A stretch of 61,160 nucleotides of DNA from Ferruginibacter sp. (lineage in GTDB: Bacteria > Bacteroidota > Bacteroidia > Chitinophagales > Chitinophagaceae). Below, piece after piece: positions 1 through 9,127 of the stretch; within the stretch, counting starts at the first letter, position 1; every line of letters begins with the position of its first letter. The position numbers and the translations under genes are program-made. The notes under the pieces are model-generated. The model searched no databases. It was not told where the DNA came from and saw only the letters and a program-made list of their open reading frames with translations. Location of the stretch: assembly GCA_025359625.1 (NCBI GenBank), contig JANYFT010000230.1:1-61160 (forward strand). Reading direction: 5' to 3'.

Positions 1-1
1 T

Positions 2-451
2 TCTATACTTTTTTTAACACATTACCAGCCTGATGAACCACGTAATTCGCAGATCATAAATATGGGTTCGCTAATACTTGGGCAGAATGGAATATGGGGA
101 GAGATATTAAAAACATCTGATGACGGGGTGAAGCTTTTTGATTCGGTTTTGACAAGATACAAACAGGTAAGAGAAGATATCACGTCGGCTCAAATGGTAC
201 AAACGGGCGATCCCGGTGGCAGCCCGGAGATTTATGAAAAGATAAACCCCGCAACCGGAAAAGGATGTGTGGTAATGTTTGCGGGCAAAGGAAAATATTC
301 ATACGTCACGCAACATCCGGTTGTTTCACCGCTTTGGAAAAATGATGGAGTAGAAATAAAAAAAGATAACAAAGGAAGGGCAATAATTAATGCAACTTTT
401 AATGAGCCATCAGCAAAGATTATACTTTTCGGGATTGAAAAAGATGATTAA
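2..451 (+). CDS. C-terminal part of a glycoside hydrolase, alpha-galactosidase-like (partial at window edge)
   Basis: The frame is open from base 2, so the gene enters from the left and only about its last 149 codons are present; the ATG at 62 is probably internal. The visible part has a short hydrophobic beta-rich stretch (MGSLILGQNGIWGEI), a helix-like segment, then GDPGGSPEIYEKINPATGKG and a final beta-sandwich-like tail. This pattern is like the end of the catalytic barrel plus the C-terminal beta domain of clan GH-D (GH27/GH36-type) enzymes. That assignment is from memory of the family, and no catalytic residue lies in the visible part. It is convergent with the permease gene at 533-1528. 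A different carbohydrate-active enzyme remains possible. Confidence 0.5.
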   Translation, partial: SILFLTHYQPDEPRNSQIINMGSLILGQNGIWGEILKTSDDGVKLFDSVLTRYKQVREDITSAQMVQTGDPGGSPEIYEKINPATGKGCVVMFAGKGKYSYVTQHPVVSPLWKNDGVEIKKDNKGRAIINATFNEPSAKIILFGIEKDD

Positions 452-532
452 AAACATAAGTGATGAACGATAATGTATAAAGAAATAATTTAGTGATAAT
501 CCTGAAAATATATTTTTTTAGAAAGTCATTTT

Positions 533-1528
533 CTACCTCGCAGCAATAATTAAACTCAACCCTATTAAATAAAGCAGCAACATAACATTTAAAACTGTTG
601 AAGTTCCTTTAGGTGCATTTCGAAATTCTTTCCAGATAAAGATGCCCCAAATAGCTGCAACCACTGTTGCTCCCTGTCCCAATCCATACGAGATGGCAGG
701 CCCGGCCTTACCCGAAGCAATAATGCTGAAAGACATGCCAATGCACCATATAGCGCCGCCGAGGATACCGATAATGTGGTTTTTAAACCCACCTCTAAAA
801 TAATCAGAATAACTAACCGGCGTACCTGAGAATGGCTTTCGCATCAGCAGTGTATTAAATAAAAAGTTGCTAAGTAATATGCCAATGGAAAAGAAAACTA
901 CAGCGGTGTAAGGGCTCAACTTACCTGCTACCGGAACATTAAAATCAGGAAACATGGAAGCTGCTACATATTTATAAAAAAAGCCCATTAATATGCCTGC
1001 GACAATAGAAAGCGCCAGCCCTTTTGTAGAAGCGTTTTTATTTCCGGATTGCATTTTTCTATACGCATTCGCATTAAGCAGAATGGCAACAACAATTAAT
1101 GCAACACCACTAAATAACAACATTTGGTTGCCCACAGGATTGGCAATATAATTAACGATTACGCCAATTACCAATGCCAAACCAATACCTACCGGAAAAG
1201 CAACCGCCATACCTGCTATAGCGATGGCGGCAACTAATAATATATTCGCAGCGTTGAAAATTATCCCTCCAATAATTGCAGAAAAAATGTTGTTTCTGTC
1301 TGCCTGTGAAAGATCTTCCATAAAACTTCTGCCACGGGCGCCATTGCTGCCAAGGCTGATTGCAAACAACAGTGAGACCAGTAAAATGCCCAACACATAA
1401 TCCCAATAAAATAATTCAAATCGCCAGCTTGAGGCGGCAAGCTTTTGTGTGTTTGCCCAGGAACCCCAGCATAACATTGTAACTACACAAAACAAAATAG
1501 CCAGCGAATAACTTTGTACAATAAACAT
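533..1528 (-). CDS. Sugar/ureide permease of the drug/metabolite transporter superfamily (RusT-like)
   Basis: 331 residues with about ten hydrophobic segments and short loops, the layout of DMT-superfamily ten-helix permeases. The N-terminal helix with WGSWANTQKL is typical of the bacterial group related to plant ureide permeases and to GlcU/RhaT sugar carriers. It should sit in the inner membrane and carry a small sugar or nucleoside-derived solute into the cytoplasm. It is the last gene of a minus-strand operon, 22 bp after the 393-aa secreted protein. The same kind of permease accompanies SusCD, ribokinase and ADP-ribosylglycohydrolase in Bacteroides ribose-utilisation loci, so ribose or a riboside is the most likely substrate (inference). 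Confidence 0.8.
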   Translation of the reverse strand: MFIVQSYSLAILFCVVTMLCWGSWANTQKLAASSWRFELFYWDYVLGILLVSLLFAISLGSNGARGRSFMEDLSQADRNNIFSAIIGGIIFNAANILLVAAIAIAGMAVAFPVGIGLALVIGVIVNYIANPVGNQMLLFSGVALIVVAILLNANAYRKMQSGNKNASTKGLALSIVAGILMGFFYKYVAASMFPDFNVPVAGKLSPYTAVVFFSIGILLSNFLFNTLLMRKPFSGTPVSYSDYFRGGFKNHIIGILGGAIWCIGMSFSIIASGKAGPAISYGLGQGATVVAAIWGIFIWKEFRNAPKGTSTVLNVMLLLYLIGLSLIIAAR

Positions 1529-1550
1529 GAATAGTGGTTTTTAAATTTTA

Positions 1551-2732
1551 TTAATTTTTACTAGTTTCACTCAGCAGCAAAAACATTTCGGCTGCATGCC
1601 ATGTATGAGGTGAACATAATTTTTTTTGCACAAAAACATTGTCCAGCTTTTTCATTGCAGGGTAATAAGCATCACTTGCATTGGCTTCCCAGGTTAATGG
1701 ATAATCCCTGTCGGGCAACCACCCATTGTGTGTTTCGTAAAAATGATCTTCTGCCCAAACAAGATAAGGATAATCTTTACCTGCACCTTCATCAAAAATA
1801 TTTCCTTTTACATGTTCATTTTTATAAGTCCACCAAAAAAGGGAAGAATAATTGTCGTATACTTTGGGAATGTTAAAAGTATCTTTCAAGTGCAATGCCT
1901 GTAAGCCAAACTTAAGCCACTTGGTTTGAAACACCGGATGTGCTGCATAATCGGTAAGCCCTTCTATATAATTGCCTTTGATAAACTGCTTAACCGAATC
2001 AAGGATTATGTTAACAAGCGGATAATTTTTATCTGTAACAAGTGACAGCAAAAACAAGACTTCCCCGGGATTATCTGCTTCTGCAATATCATGGTTGTTC
2101 CTGTCAAAAGGATCTTTAATGCCCAGTATCCATTGTTTAATGAGTGACACATTATTTGTTTTTTGTAAAACCATTGCCATCAGCGTAGCATCGCGGTACC
2201 AGGGTTTTTTATATACCAGTAAATTTGGTACGGGTTTTCCATTAATAATATTTATCAGTACTTCATGATGCAGCACTTTTAATACAGGCGCAAAAAGATA
2301 CTCTTTAAATTCTGGCAGACAAAGATGGCTTTGCGATAAAGTTTTTTTGTTGCCATTTACCACTAAGTACACACCTGTGCTGTCTTCAAAAATGTGAACG
2401 GTTTTTTTATCTGTTGTTGCTATATATACATAATACTCTGAAGGAACAATCAGTTGATTTTTTATCGGCCATCTGTATAAAGTATCACCAGTAATGGCGT
2501 TAAGCAGCAAGCCATTCTTATAAATCATTTTTGTACGGCTACCCATTCCAAATAAATAAAAATCTACCGTGGGCACACTTCTTTTGTGGTTATATAGTTT
2601 CCGCAACGAATCAAGCGATGCATGATACATGTTCACTTTTTTGTTTAATACAAAAAATTTTTGTTGCGCTTTTGTTGAATTAAAACAACATAGCAGTAAC
2701 AAAAAAAATTGGCAGTAATTATTTTTTAGCAT
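1551..2732 (-). CDS. Secreted protein of unknown function in the ribose-scavenging operon
   Basis: 393 residues starting with a signal peptide (hydrophobic FFLLLLCCF, cleavage near TKA-QQ), so probably periplasmic. I do not recognise the family. A beta-rich N-terminal part (about 40-130, with FYLFGMGSRTKMIYKNG and AITGDTLYRWPI) is followed by an alpha-helical part from about residue 165 with PWYRDATLMAMVLQ, LIKQWILGI and TWEANASDAYYPAMK. That arrangement resembles an (alpha/alpha)-barrel hydrolase or lyase, but this is only an impression. It lies between the ADP-ribosylglycohydrolase (66 bp upstream) and the permease (22 bp downstream), the place where a nucleoside hydrolase sits in known loci. 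No DxDxxxDD nucleoside-hydrolase motif is present. A decayed relative lies at 13065-13764. Confidence 0.8.
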   Translation of the reverse strand: MLKNNYCQFFLLLLCCFNSTKAQQKFFVLNKKVNMYHASLDSLRKLYNHKRSVPTVDFYLFGMGSRTKMIYKNGLLLNAITGDTLYRWPIKNQLIVPSEYYVYIATTDKKTVHIFEDSTGVYLVVNGNKKTLSQSHLCLPEFKEYLFAPVLKVLHHEVLINIINGKPVPNLLVYKKPWYRDATLMAMVLQKTNNVSLIKQWILGIKDPFDRNNHDIAEADNPGEVLFLLSLVTDKNYPLVNIILDSVKQFIKGNYIEGLTDYAAHPVFQTKWLKFGLQALHLKDTFNIPKVYDNYSSLFWWTYKNEHVKGNIFDEGAGKDYPYLVWAEDHFYETHNGWLPDRDYPLTWEANASDAYYPAMKKLDNVFVQKKLCSPHTWHAAEMFLLLSETSKN

Positions 2733-2798
2733 TTTAGTTATGTTTTATTTCAGTTGCCTGTTAAGATAAAAATTTAAAGGGCCGATAAAAAACAATAA

Positions 2799-4367
2799 TT
2801 ACTTAGCTGCTTCTACGTTTAATTGCATGCCATCTACAGCATGGTCTGAATAAATAATGGCTTCGTCTGTACGGATGTTGTGCTCTTTTGATGGATTTAA
2901 TATTTTGAATGTTACTGTATGGTTTCCCTTAGGCAATTCATACTTCCAGCTTAACTCATGACGCCGTGTGGTAGCACTTACCGGCAGCTTTGGCGATTCA
3001 ATAATTTTTCCATCAAGCAGTACCTGGGTGTTAAATACATAATCAGATTTACTGTCCCATTGCGACGCATCGCCTCTCAAAACAAAACCGGTTCCGTTAA
3101 AATCAAAACTTATTTCATCTTTACTGTCATTCCATTTTACCGGTATCTTTTTTACAGGATACTGGCCGCTAAAACTTTTTTCAAATTTAACAGCAACAGG
3201 GGTTTGAAATTGAATACTTATGTTATCACCATTAATCTTTCCGCCATTGCGTTCAATGTTTTGCAAAGCATGTTTTAGGCTAACATCATAAGTGTGGTTA
3301 AGGCTCATGGTTGTGTATTTAAAATCAATATCTTCTGCTTCTTGCAATCCCATTTTCCAGTAAGCAGGAATTTTATCATACCCTAACACAGCACCTAAAA
3401 TTCCGCCAACAGAAGACGGATTGCAATCGGCATCCTGCCCGCAACGGGTAGCCACTTCAAGCGATTTGGTAAAATCTTTATTACCATACAATAAACCCAT
3501 TACCACATAGGCTGCATTTACTTTGGAATCTATATTAAAAGGTGCAAACACACCTTCGGGACACCCGATATCGTTTGCCCATTTTCTCTGTACTTCAAAC
3601 CAGGTTTGTTTCCAATCGGCGGGGTATTTATTTTTCCAGTTGATTACATCATTGATGCATTGATAAAATTCGCTTTGCTTTGGCACTGTTTTCAAAGCTT
3701 CGGTTACTATGTAATTTATATCATCCGAAACAAAAGCCAGTGAATACATGGCACCAATATACACACCGCCATACCAGCCATCGCCATAGTTCATTATATG
3801 GCCAATTTTATCACTGATAGCAGAAGCAGTATTAGGCATTCCGGGGCTCATCAAGCCAGCAAAATCACTTTCAATCTGGTAATCTATACAATCTGCATGA
3901 GGGTTGTTTAACCAATGCCCGCTCATTGGCGCCTTAATGCCATTTAAAATATTGTACCGCCCTGCTTCGTTGGCATGCCATAACATATAACCTGCATTTG
4001 CATAAGCATTGGCAAAAGAATCAAGCGGAGCATCCAATCCATATTTTTCAAATACATCAACAAAGGTTAAATCCATATAGAGGTCATCATACAGCCCGGG
4101 GTTGTCAACCATTGTAGTTTTAAGGTAGCCATTATACCACAACAGCGGTTGATAGTCGCCGATAAACGTGCCCTGGAATCGAAACTCATACGGCCCCCCA
4201 AATGTTACGCCTATAGTTTGCCCGGCCCATCCGCCTTTTATTTTATCTTTCAACACATTTTTTGAAAGTGTTTTTGTTGCCTTACCTGTTAATGACAGGT
4301 TAGCTTTTTTTTGTGCCGTTGCAAAAAGGTTCAGGCAAATGCAAATAAGTAAGATTGCTTTTTTCAT
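2799..4367 (-). CDS. Secreted ADP-ribosylglycohydrolase family protein
   Basis: 522 residues with a signal peptide (MKKAILLICICLNLFATAQ). The N-terminal block DKIKGGWAGQTIGVTFGG, the acidic cluster LYDDLYMDLTF (Asp94, Asp95, Asp99) and GQDADCNPSSVGGILGA near residues 304-320 correspond to the two metal-binding motifs of ADP-ribosylglycohydrolases. A beta-rich domain of about 130 residues follows at the C-terminus. The family removes ADP-ribose or related ribosides. Secretion argues that this member works on an imported riboside in the periplasm rather than on modified cytosolic proteins. It sits 13 bp downstream of SusD. A comparable enzyme (RusGH) is found in the Bacteroides rus locus. Confidence 0.88.
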   Translation of the reverse strand: MKKAILLICICLNLFATAQKKANLSLTGKATKTLSKNVLKDKIKGGWAGQTIGVTFGGPYEFRFQGTFIGDYQPLLWYNGYLKTTMVDNPGLYDDLYMDLTFVDVFEKYGLDAPLDSFANAYANAGYMLWHANEAGRYNILNGIKAPMSGHWLNNPHADCIDYQIESDFAGLMSPGMPNTASAISDKIGHIMNYGDGWYGGVYIGAMYSLAFVSDDINYIVTEALKTVPKQSEFYQCINDVINWKNKYPADWKQTWFEVQRKWANDIGCPEGVFAPFNIDSKVNAAYVVMGLLYGNKDFTKSLEVATRCGQDADCNPSSVGGILGAVLGYDKIPAYWKMGLQEAEDIDFKYTTMSLNHTYDVSLKHALQNIERNGGKINGDNISIQFQTPVAVKFEKSFSGQYPVKKIPVKWNDSKDEISFDFNGTGFVLRGDASQWDSKSDYVFNTQVLLDGKIIESPKLPVSATTRRHELSWKYELPKGNHTVTFKILNPSKEHNIRTDEAIIYSDHAVDGMQLNVEAAK

Positions 4368-4380
4368 AATTTTATTTATA

Positions 4381-5922
4381 TTAATAACCGGAATTTTGTT
4401 TTAATTGTGGGCTTACATCAAGTACCCAGTTTGGTATCGGAAATAATTTTAAGTGGTCGTCGCCTGCCGGTTTTTCAAACCAAGCATTGTTCCATTTATT
4501 AAAACGGATTAGATCCTGCCTGCGGTGATTTTCCCAGGCAAACTCACGCCCAAGTTCTGCTAAAAATTCATCGGTAGTTAATGTACTTGCTGTATAATCA
4601 TTGGTACTTCCGCCGTAGGCACGGCTTCTAACCTGGTTTACCAGTGCAAGTACCTCAGCTGTAGCTGCACCATTTTTGCGCATCAGTGCTTCTGCCTTAA
4701 TCATCAGCACATCGGCATACCTGAATTCAACCCAGTCATTGCTCATAGATTCGCCATCTTTTAAAGTTTTTTCAAACTCGTATTTTTTAAAGCGTACCCC
4801 ATCATCCAATAGAGCAACATCAGCACCTAAATTATATAAAGATTTTACATGCGGCCTGTAAGTAAGCTGCCTGCCAGGTGCCAGCATCAGCGGCTCGCCA
4901 CTGGCAGTTACCTGCGGGCCTTCCAGCCAGGTATTAATGCGCTTATCTTTTTTATCGTAGGAGTTGTACAACGACTCTGTGCCTGCATACCCGTCCCAGG
5001 TAAATGCAATAAAACCAAAAGTCTGAGAACTTAAAAAATGCAAACTCCAGCAATGCAGTATCAGCCCGTCATCCCAGCCGCCTGTATTTACTTTATCGTA
5101 AGGCACTACAAATATATTTTCGTTGGAGCTTTCATTTTGTACTGCAAAATTTGAAAAGTAATCAGGGCTTAAAGTATAATGCCCCATGCTTATAACGGCT
5201 TCTGCGGCTTTTGCAGCCTCATCCCACTTGGCAACACCCGTCCACGCATTGGCGTTTAAATACAATTTTGCAAGCATTGTATAAGCCATTGCCTGTGTAA
5301 CCCGGCCATAATTTTCAGCAGTGGTAAACGGATCAAGCTTAGCTGCATTTTCATTGATCTCTTTTTCTATAAATTGAAACACCTCTGCCCTTGTTTTTTG
5401 CGGTGGAATTTTGGTATCCTTAAAATCTGTAGTAATGGGGATGTTGCCAAACCAGTCAATGGCTTTGTAATAATAAAATGCCCTTAAAATTTTTATTTCT
5501 GAAATAATGCTTTCTTTTTTTGCAAACTGCACCGGCGAAGATTGAACCTGGTAAAGCACCTGGTTACAAATAGAAATACCATCAAAACAAAAACTCCATC
5601 CGCCACCTATTGCAGGGTTGTTTGAATTAAAATTATGTTTGTACAAATCAATCCAGGTACCATTATCCCACCACAGGTTTGTTTCCCTAAAAGGAATGAT
5701 GCATTCACCGGATGTAACAAGCGACATGCTGCCGGCGCCCCACCTGTTCATAATTTGCCGCAACTGGCTGTAAGTACGGCCAACGTTCAGCATTACTTCC
5801 TGTTCGTTTCTAAAAAAATTAGCGGCTGCAACAGATGAATAAACTTTTTCATCAAGTTTGGTGCAGGAGAATGCCATGCTTGCGGCGAGAATGCCTATAA
5901 CAATTTTTATATTATTTTTCAT
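4381..5922 (-). CDS. SusD/RagB-like nutrient-binding lipoprotein
   Basis: 513 residues. The signal peptide ends in a lipobox (AASMAFSC, Cys20), so the protein should be lipid-anchored and exported to the outer membrane. The helical TPR-like SusD core is visible (AFYYYKAIDWFGNIPITTDF, YTMLAKLYLNANAW, DVLMIKAEALMRKNG), as is the family's usual end (FPIPNWVLDVSPQLKQNSGY). It forms the ligand-binding lid over the SusC channel encoded 25 bp upstream. Ligand identity cannot be read from the sequence. The neighbouring ribokinase, ADP-ribosylglycohydrolase and permease point to ribose or ribosides. Confidence 0.95.
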   Translation of the reverse strand: MKNNIKIVIGILAASMAFSCTKLDEKVYSSVAAANFFRNEQEVMLNVGRTYSQLRQIMNRWGAGSMSLVTSGECIIPFRETNLWWDNGTWIDLYKHNFNSNNPAIGGGWSFCFDGISICNQVLYQVQSSPVQFAKKESIISEIKILRAFYYYKAIDWFGNIPITTDFKDTKIPPQKTRAEVFQFIEKEINENAAKLDPFTTAENYGRVTQAMAYTMLAKLYLNANAWTGVAKWDEAAKAAEAVISMGHYTLSPDYFSNFAVQNESSNENIFVVPYDKVNTGGWDDGLILHCWSLHFLSSQTFGFIAFTWDGYAGTESLYNSYDKKDKRINTWLEGPQVTASGEPLMLAPGRQLTYRPHVKSLYNLGADVALLDDGVRFKKYEFEKTLKDGESMSNDWVEFRYADVLMIKAEALMRKNGAATAEVLALVNQVRSRAYGGSTNDYTASTLTTDEFLAELGREFAWENHRRQDLIRFNKWNNAWFEKPAGDDHLKLFPIPNWVLDVSPQLKQNSGY

Positions 5923-5947
5923 GTTTTTAAATTTAAATTGATTGATG

Positions 5948-8920
5948 TTAAAAACCTACATTAATGCCAATGGTATATTTTTTTGTTCTTGGATAATAAG
6001 AGTAATCATCAACACCGGGGTTAAGCCCTGAAAGTGTAATTTCCGGATCAACACCTTTGTATTTTGTGATGGTCATCAGTTGCTGGCCTGTTATGTAAAT
6101 GCGGGCTTTTTTAAAAACTTTATTGTTTACTTTAAAATTATATCCAAGGGTAACATTATCAAGTTTGATGTAAGAAGCATCTTCTATGTAGCGGGAAGAA
6201 TATTCTGCCTTGCCTTTAAAATTGGGATAATCATTTGCAGACAGCAGTATATTTTTGTTACTAAAATAACTGTAGTTTTCAAAATACATTCTGTGCATGT
6301 TAAGTACGTGGTTGCCAAACACTCCCCGAAAAAAAACATTAAGATCAAAGTTTTTATATTGAAATGTATTGCTGAAACTTAACTGAAATTTTGGATATGC
6401 ATTGGCTATTACCTGCCTGTCTGCATCTGTAATTATTGAATCTTTATTTTTATCATCAAAAATAGCATTGCCATCTTTATCTATACCCTTATAAACAACT
6501 GCTACAAAATTACCAATAGGGCCGCCTTCAATTATCTGGTGTGTCCATGTTTGCAGGTCAGAGCCAAGCCAGCCCTGCTTAAGGTCTGTTAACTGGTAAC
6601 CCCTTGATGTATCAGAAAAAGAGACCAGCTTGTTTCTGTTCTGGCTGTAAATAATACTTGAATTCCAATTAAAATTGCTGGTACTTACCGGCTTTGTATT
6701 AATGGTTAACTCAATACCGGTGTTTCTCATTTTACCCACATTTGTATAAATCTGGTTGTAAACATTGGGTGGTACCGGCACACTATATGTCCATAATAAA
6801 TCGCTTGTATTTCTTACATAGTAATCAAAACTTCCGGAGATTTTATTTTTTAAAATGCCAAAGTCAGCACCAATATTAGTTTCGGCTTTTCTTTCCCATT
6901 TAAGGTTTGGGTTTGGGTTGCTTGCAGGCGGGTAAGTTGTTACCCACTGGCCATTGTATAAAAACCGGCCGCCTGTGGTAAGCAATTGCAATGAGCGGTA
7001 GTTTCCAATATCCTGGTTGCCTGTTATGCCATAACCTGCCCTTAATTTTAATTCAGATAACCATTGTACACCAGCTAAAAATCTTTCTTCTTTTACTCTC
7101 CATCCAACACTTACTGCCGGAAAAGTTCCCCATTTATTATTGGTGCCAAAGCGGGAAGAACCTTCGTACCTGGCTGAAGCTGTAAGAAGATATTTGTTTT
7201 TGTAATTGTATGTTAAGCGCCCAAAAAAAGCAATCAGCTTATTGGCTTCTTTATAACTGTTTAACCTAGATGTACCGGCCGAAAGCCCATAACCTGCACC
7301 TAAATTATTATATCCAAAAAGGTCTGTATCAAAATTTGAATTGGAGGCATATATGTTGCTGTTTGAACCATCCTGGTAAGAGTAGCCTGCAACAGCCTGC
7401 AGGTTATGATTGCCAAAACTTTTCCTTACATCGGTGCTTATTTCCAAAAGTTTGCTGGTATTGGTTCCGGCTCCTTTTGCAGCAGTACCATTGTTGCCTA
7501 AACCAATCGGGTAATACCTGCCTTCGTAATATCCAAATTCGTTTGAGCCACGTATTATGGAACCTAAAACATTCAAGTTCACACCTTTTACAATGGTATA
7601 TTTTAAGTTTGCACTTCCTGTCAAAACATCTTCAGATCCTTCATTTGTTTTTTCGTTAATCAATGCTACGGGGTTATAATAATCAAAAGGCCCGGCATTG
7701 CGGTAGTAACCACCTGCTGCTTTATTGGCAGTATCATAAACGGGTTCGGTTGGGTTATAACGGAAGGCCTGTTGCAATGCCCATGTATCCGCATACTTTC
7801 GGTTGGTATGGGCATAGGTTAAGCTATAATCAATATTTAATTTATTGTTGAATTCTTTTTGACTTATGGAAATTTTTGCCTGTATGCGGTCGTTTGAATT
7901 TTTGTTTACCAAACCCATCCCTGTCCTGTAATTGATGGCTGCCCGGTAACTGAATTTTTCTGCCCCGCCCGAAAAAGCAATGTTATAATATTGATCTGTT
8001 GGCCTCCGGGTAATCTCTTTAAACCAGTCTGTATTTGCACCATGGTCAAATTCACTTTCCCTGCCAGGGTATAAGGTTTTTAGAAGGCTCCGGTATTCAG
8101 CGGCATTTAAATTCCGCAATTTTTTTGTTACTGTTTGGGTAGATGCATATGTAGAAAACTCAATAGAATGCGTTCCTATTTTAGCCTTTTTTGTGGTAAT
8201 GATGATAACCCCATTTGTACCCCTGGTTCCATAAATTGCCGCAGCCGACCCATCTTTTAATACATCTATCGATTCTATTTCTTCAATGTTTACACTGTTA
8301 AGGTCACCACCCAGCACACCATCTATTATAATTAGCGGGCCGGTGCCGCCAGATAGGGTTGATACTCCCCTTAACTGTATTTGCAAATCACTATTTGGGT
8401 CTCCGCCTGCGGCATTAATTATATTAAGGCCTGCTACTTTACCCTGTAATAAACCAACGGGGTCGCTGATATTACCTTTATTAAAATCTTCTGTTTTTAA
8501 ACTTGTAATTGCACTGGTTACTTCACCTTTCCGCTGTGTGCCATATCCCACCACTACAACCTGGCTTAGTTCATTGGATGTCAACTGTAGTTTTACATCT
8601 AAAAACTTTTTCCCATTCACGTTTATTTCTTTGTTTTCATATCCAATAAACGAAATAACCACGATAGCTTTTAAGCTGGAAAGAGGCAAGCTGAATGAAC
8701 CATCTTTTTCAGAAGCGGTTGCGGATTTAGTCCCTTTTTCTGCAATGGTAGCGCCGGTTACCGCTATTCCCGATGCATCAACTATTTTGCCGCTTATTTT
8801 AAAAGCCGAAGACGAAACCTGTGCATATCCGGTTGGGGAAATTGTAAGGATTGCAAAGAGAATTGTTATTGAAAAAAGGAATTTCCATAACAATTTTTTT
8901 AAATTGTTTACATGGTGCAT
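5948..8920 (-). CDS. SusC/RagA-type TonB-dependent outer-membrane transporter
   Basis: 990 residues. Signal peptide to about residue 34 (ends TGYAQ), a carboxypeptidase-regulatory-like domain (about 40-115, ISGKIVDASGIAVTGATI), the SusC plug with VVVGYGTQRKGEVTSAI, LQGKVAGLNI and IDVLKDGSAAAIYGTRG, then a long beta barrel ending in YTIGINVGF. The start is set by the signal peptide. It pairs with the SusD protein 25 bp downstream for energy-dependent uptake across the outer membrane. A 207-bp gap separates it from the ribokinase gene upstream, so a separate promoter is possible. I found no clear TAnnTTTG element there. Confidence 0.95.
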   Translation of the reverse strand: MHHVNNLKKLLWKFLFSITILFAILTISPTGYAQVSSSAFKISGKIVDASGIAVTGATIAEKGTKSATASEKDGSFSLPLSSLKAIVVISFIGYENKEINVNGKKFLDVKLQLTSNELSQVVVVGYGTQRKGEVTSAITSLKTEDFNKGNISDPVGLLQGKVAGLNIINAAGGDPNSDLQIQLRGVSTLSGGTGPLIIIDGVLGGDLNSVNIEEIESIDVLKDGSAAAIYGTRGTNGVIIITTKKAKIGTHSIEFSTYASTQTVTKKLRNLNAAEYRSLLKTLYPGRESEFDHGANTDWFKEITRRPTDQYYNIAFSGGAEKFSYRAAINYRTGMGLVNKNSNDRIQAKISISQKEFNNKLNIDYSLTYAHTNRKYADTWALQQAFRYNPTEPVYDTANKAAGGYYRNAGPFDYYNPVALINEKTNEGSEDVLTGSANLKYTIVKGVNLNVLGSIIRGSNEFGYYEGRYYPIGLGNNGTAAKGAGTNTSKLLEISTDVRKSFGNHNLQAVAGYSYQDGSNSNIYASNSNFDTDLFGYNNLGAGYGLSAGTSRLNSYKEANKLIAFFGRLTYNYKNKYLLTASARYEGSSRFGTNNKWGTFPAVSVGWRVKEERFLAGVQWLSELKLRAGYGITGNQDIGNYRSLQLLTTGGRFLYNGQWVTTYPPASNPNPNLKWERKAETNIGADFGILKNKISGSFDYYVRNTSDLLWTYSVPVPPNVYNQIYTNVGKMRNTGIELTINTKPVSTSNFNWNSSIIYSQNRNKLVSFSDTSRGYQLTDLKQGWLGSDLQTWTHQIIEGGPIGNFVAVVYKGIDKDGNAIFDDKNKDSIITDADRQVIANAYPKFQLSFSNTFQYKNFDLNVFFRGVFGNHVLNMHRMYFENYSYFSNKNILLSANDYPNFKGKAEYSSRYIEDASYIKLDNVTLGYNFKVNNKVFKKARIYITGQQLMTITKYKGVDPEITLSGLNPGVDDYSYYPRTKKYTIGINVGF

Positions 8921-9127
8921 AATCGTTAGTTTAATAAATGAAGTAAATATGGACTGCTTGTTTTTTCGATTTTATTGTTGTGATTTTTGCTTTTCTTTAT
9001 GAAAGAATCTTTTAAAAACCTGTACATTCTTTTTACCCTGCACTATTAATTTTTTTTTTAAAAGAATAATGAAGTTTTTATAGATAGATGCACTGAAGAA
9101 AATTATATGGATCTGTTTTATTGATTG

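Noticed and set aside
1551..2732. Nucleoside hydrolase (RusNH) assignment from operon position
   Set aside because: The N-terminal Asp cluster of nucleoside hydrolases is missing and the protein has another layout.
8286..9002. 238-codon plus-strand open frame opposite the SusC gene start
   Set aside because: It mirrors the SusC coding strand. The product has no coherent domain, and codon pattern follows SusC.
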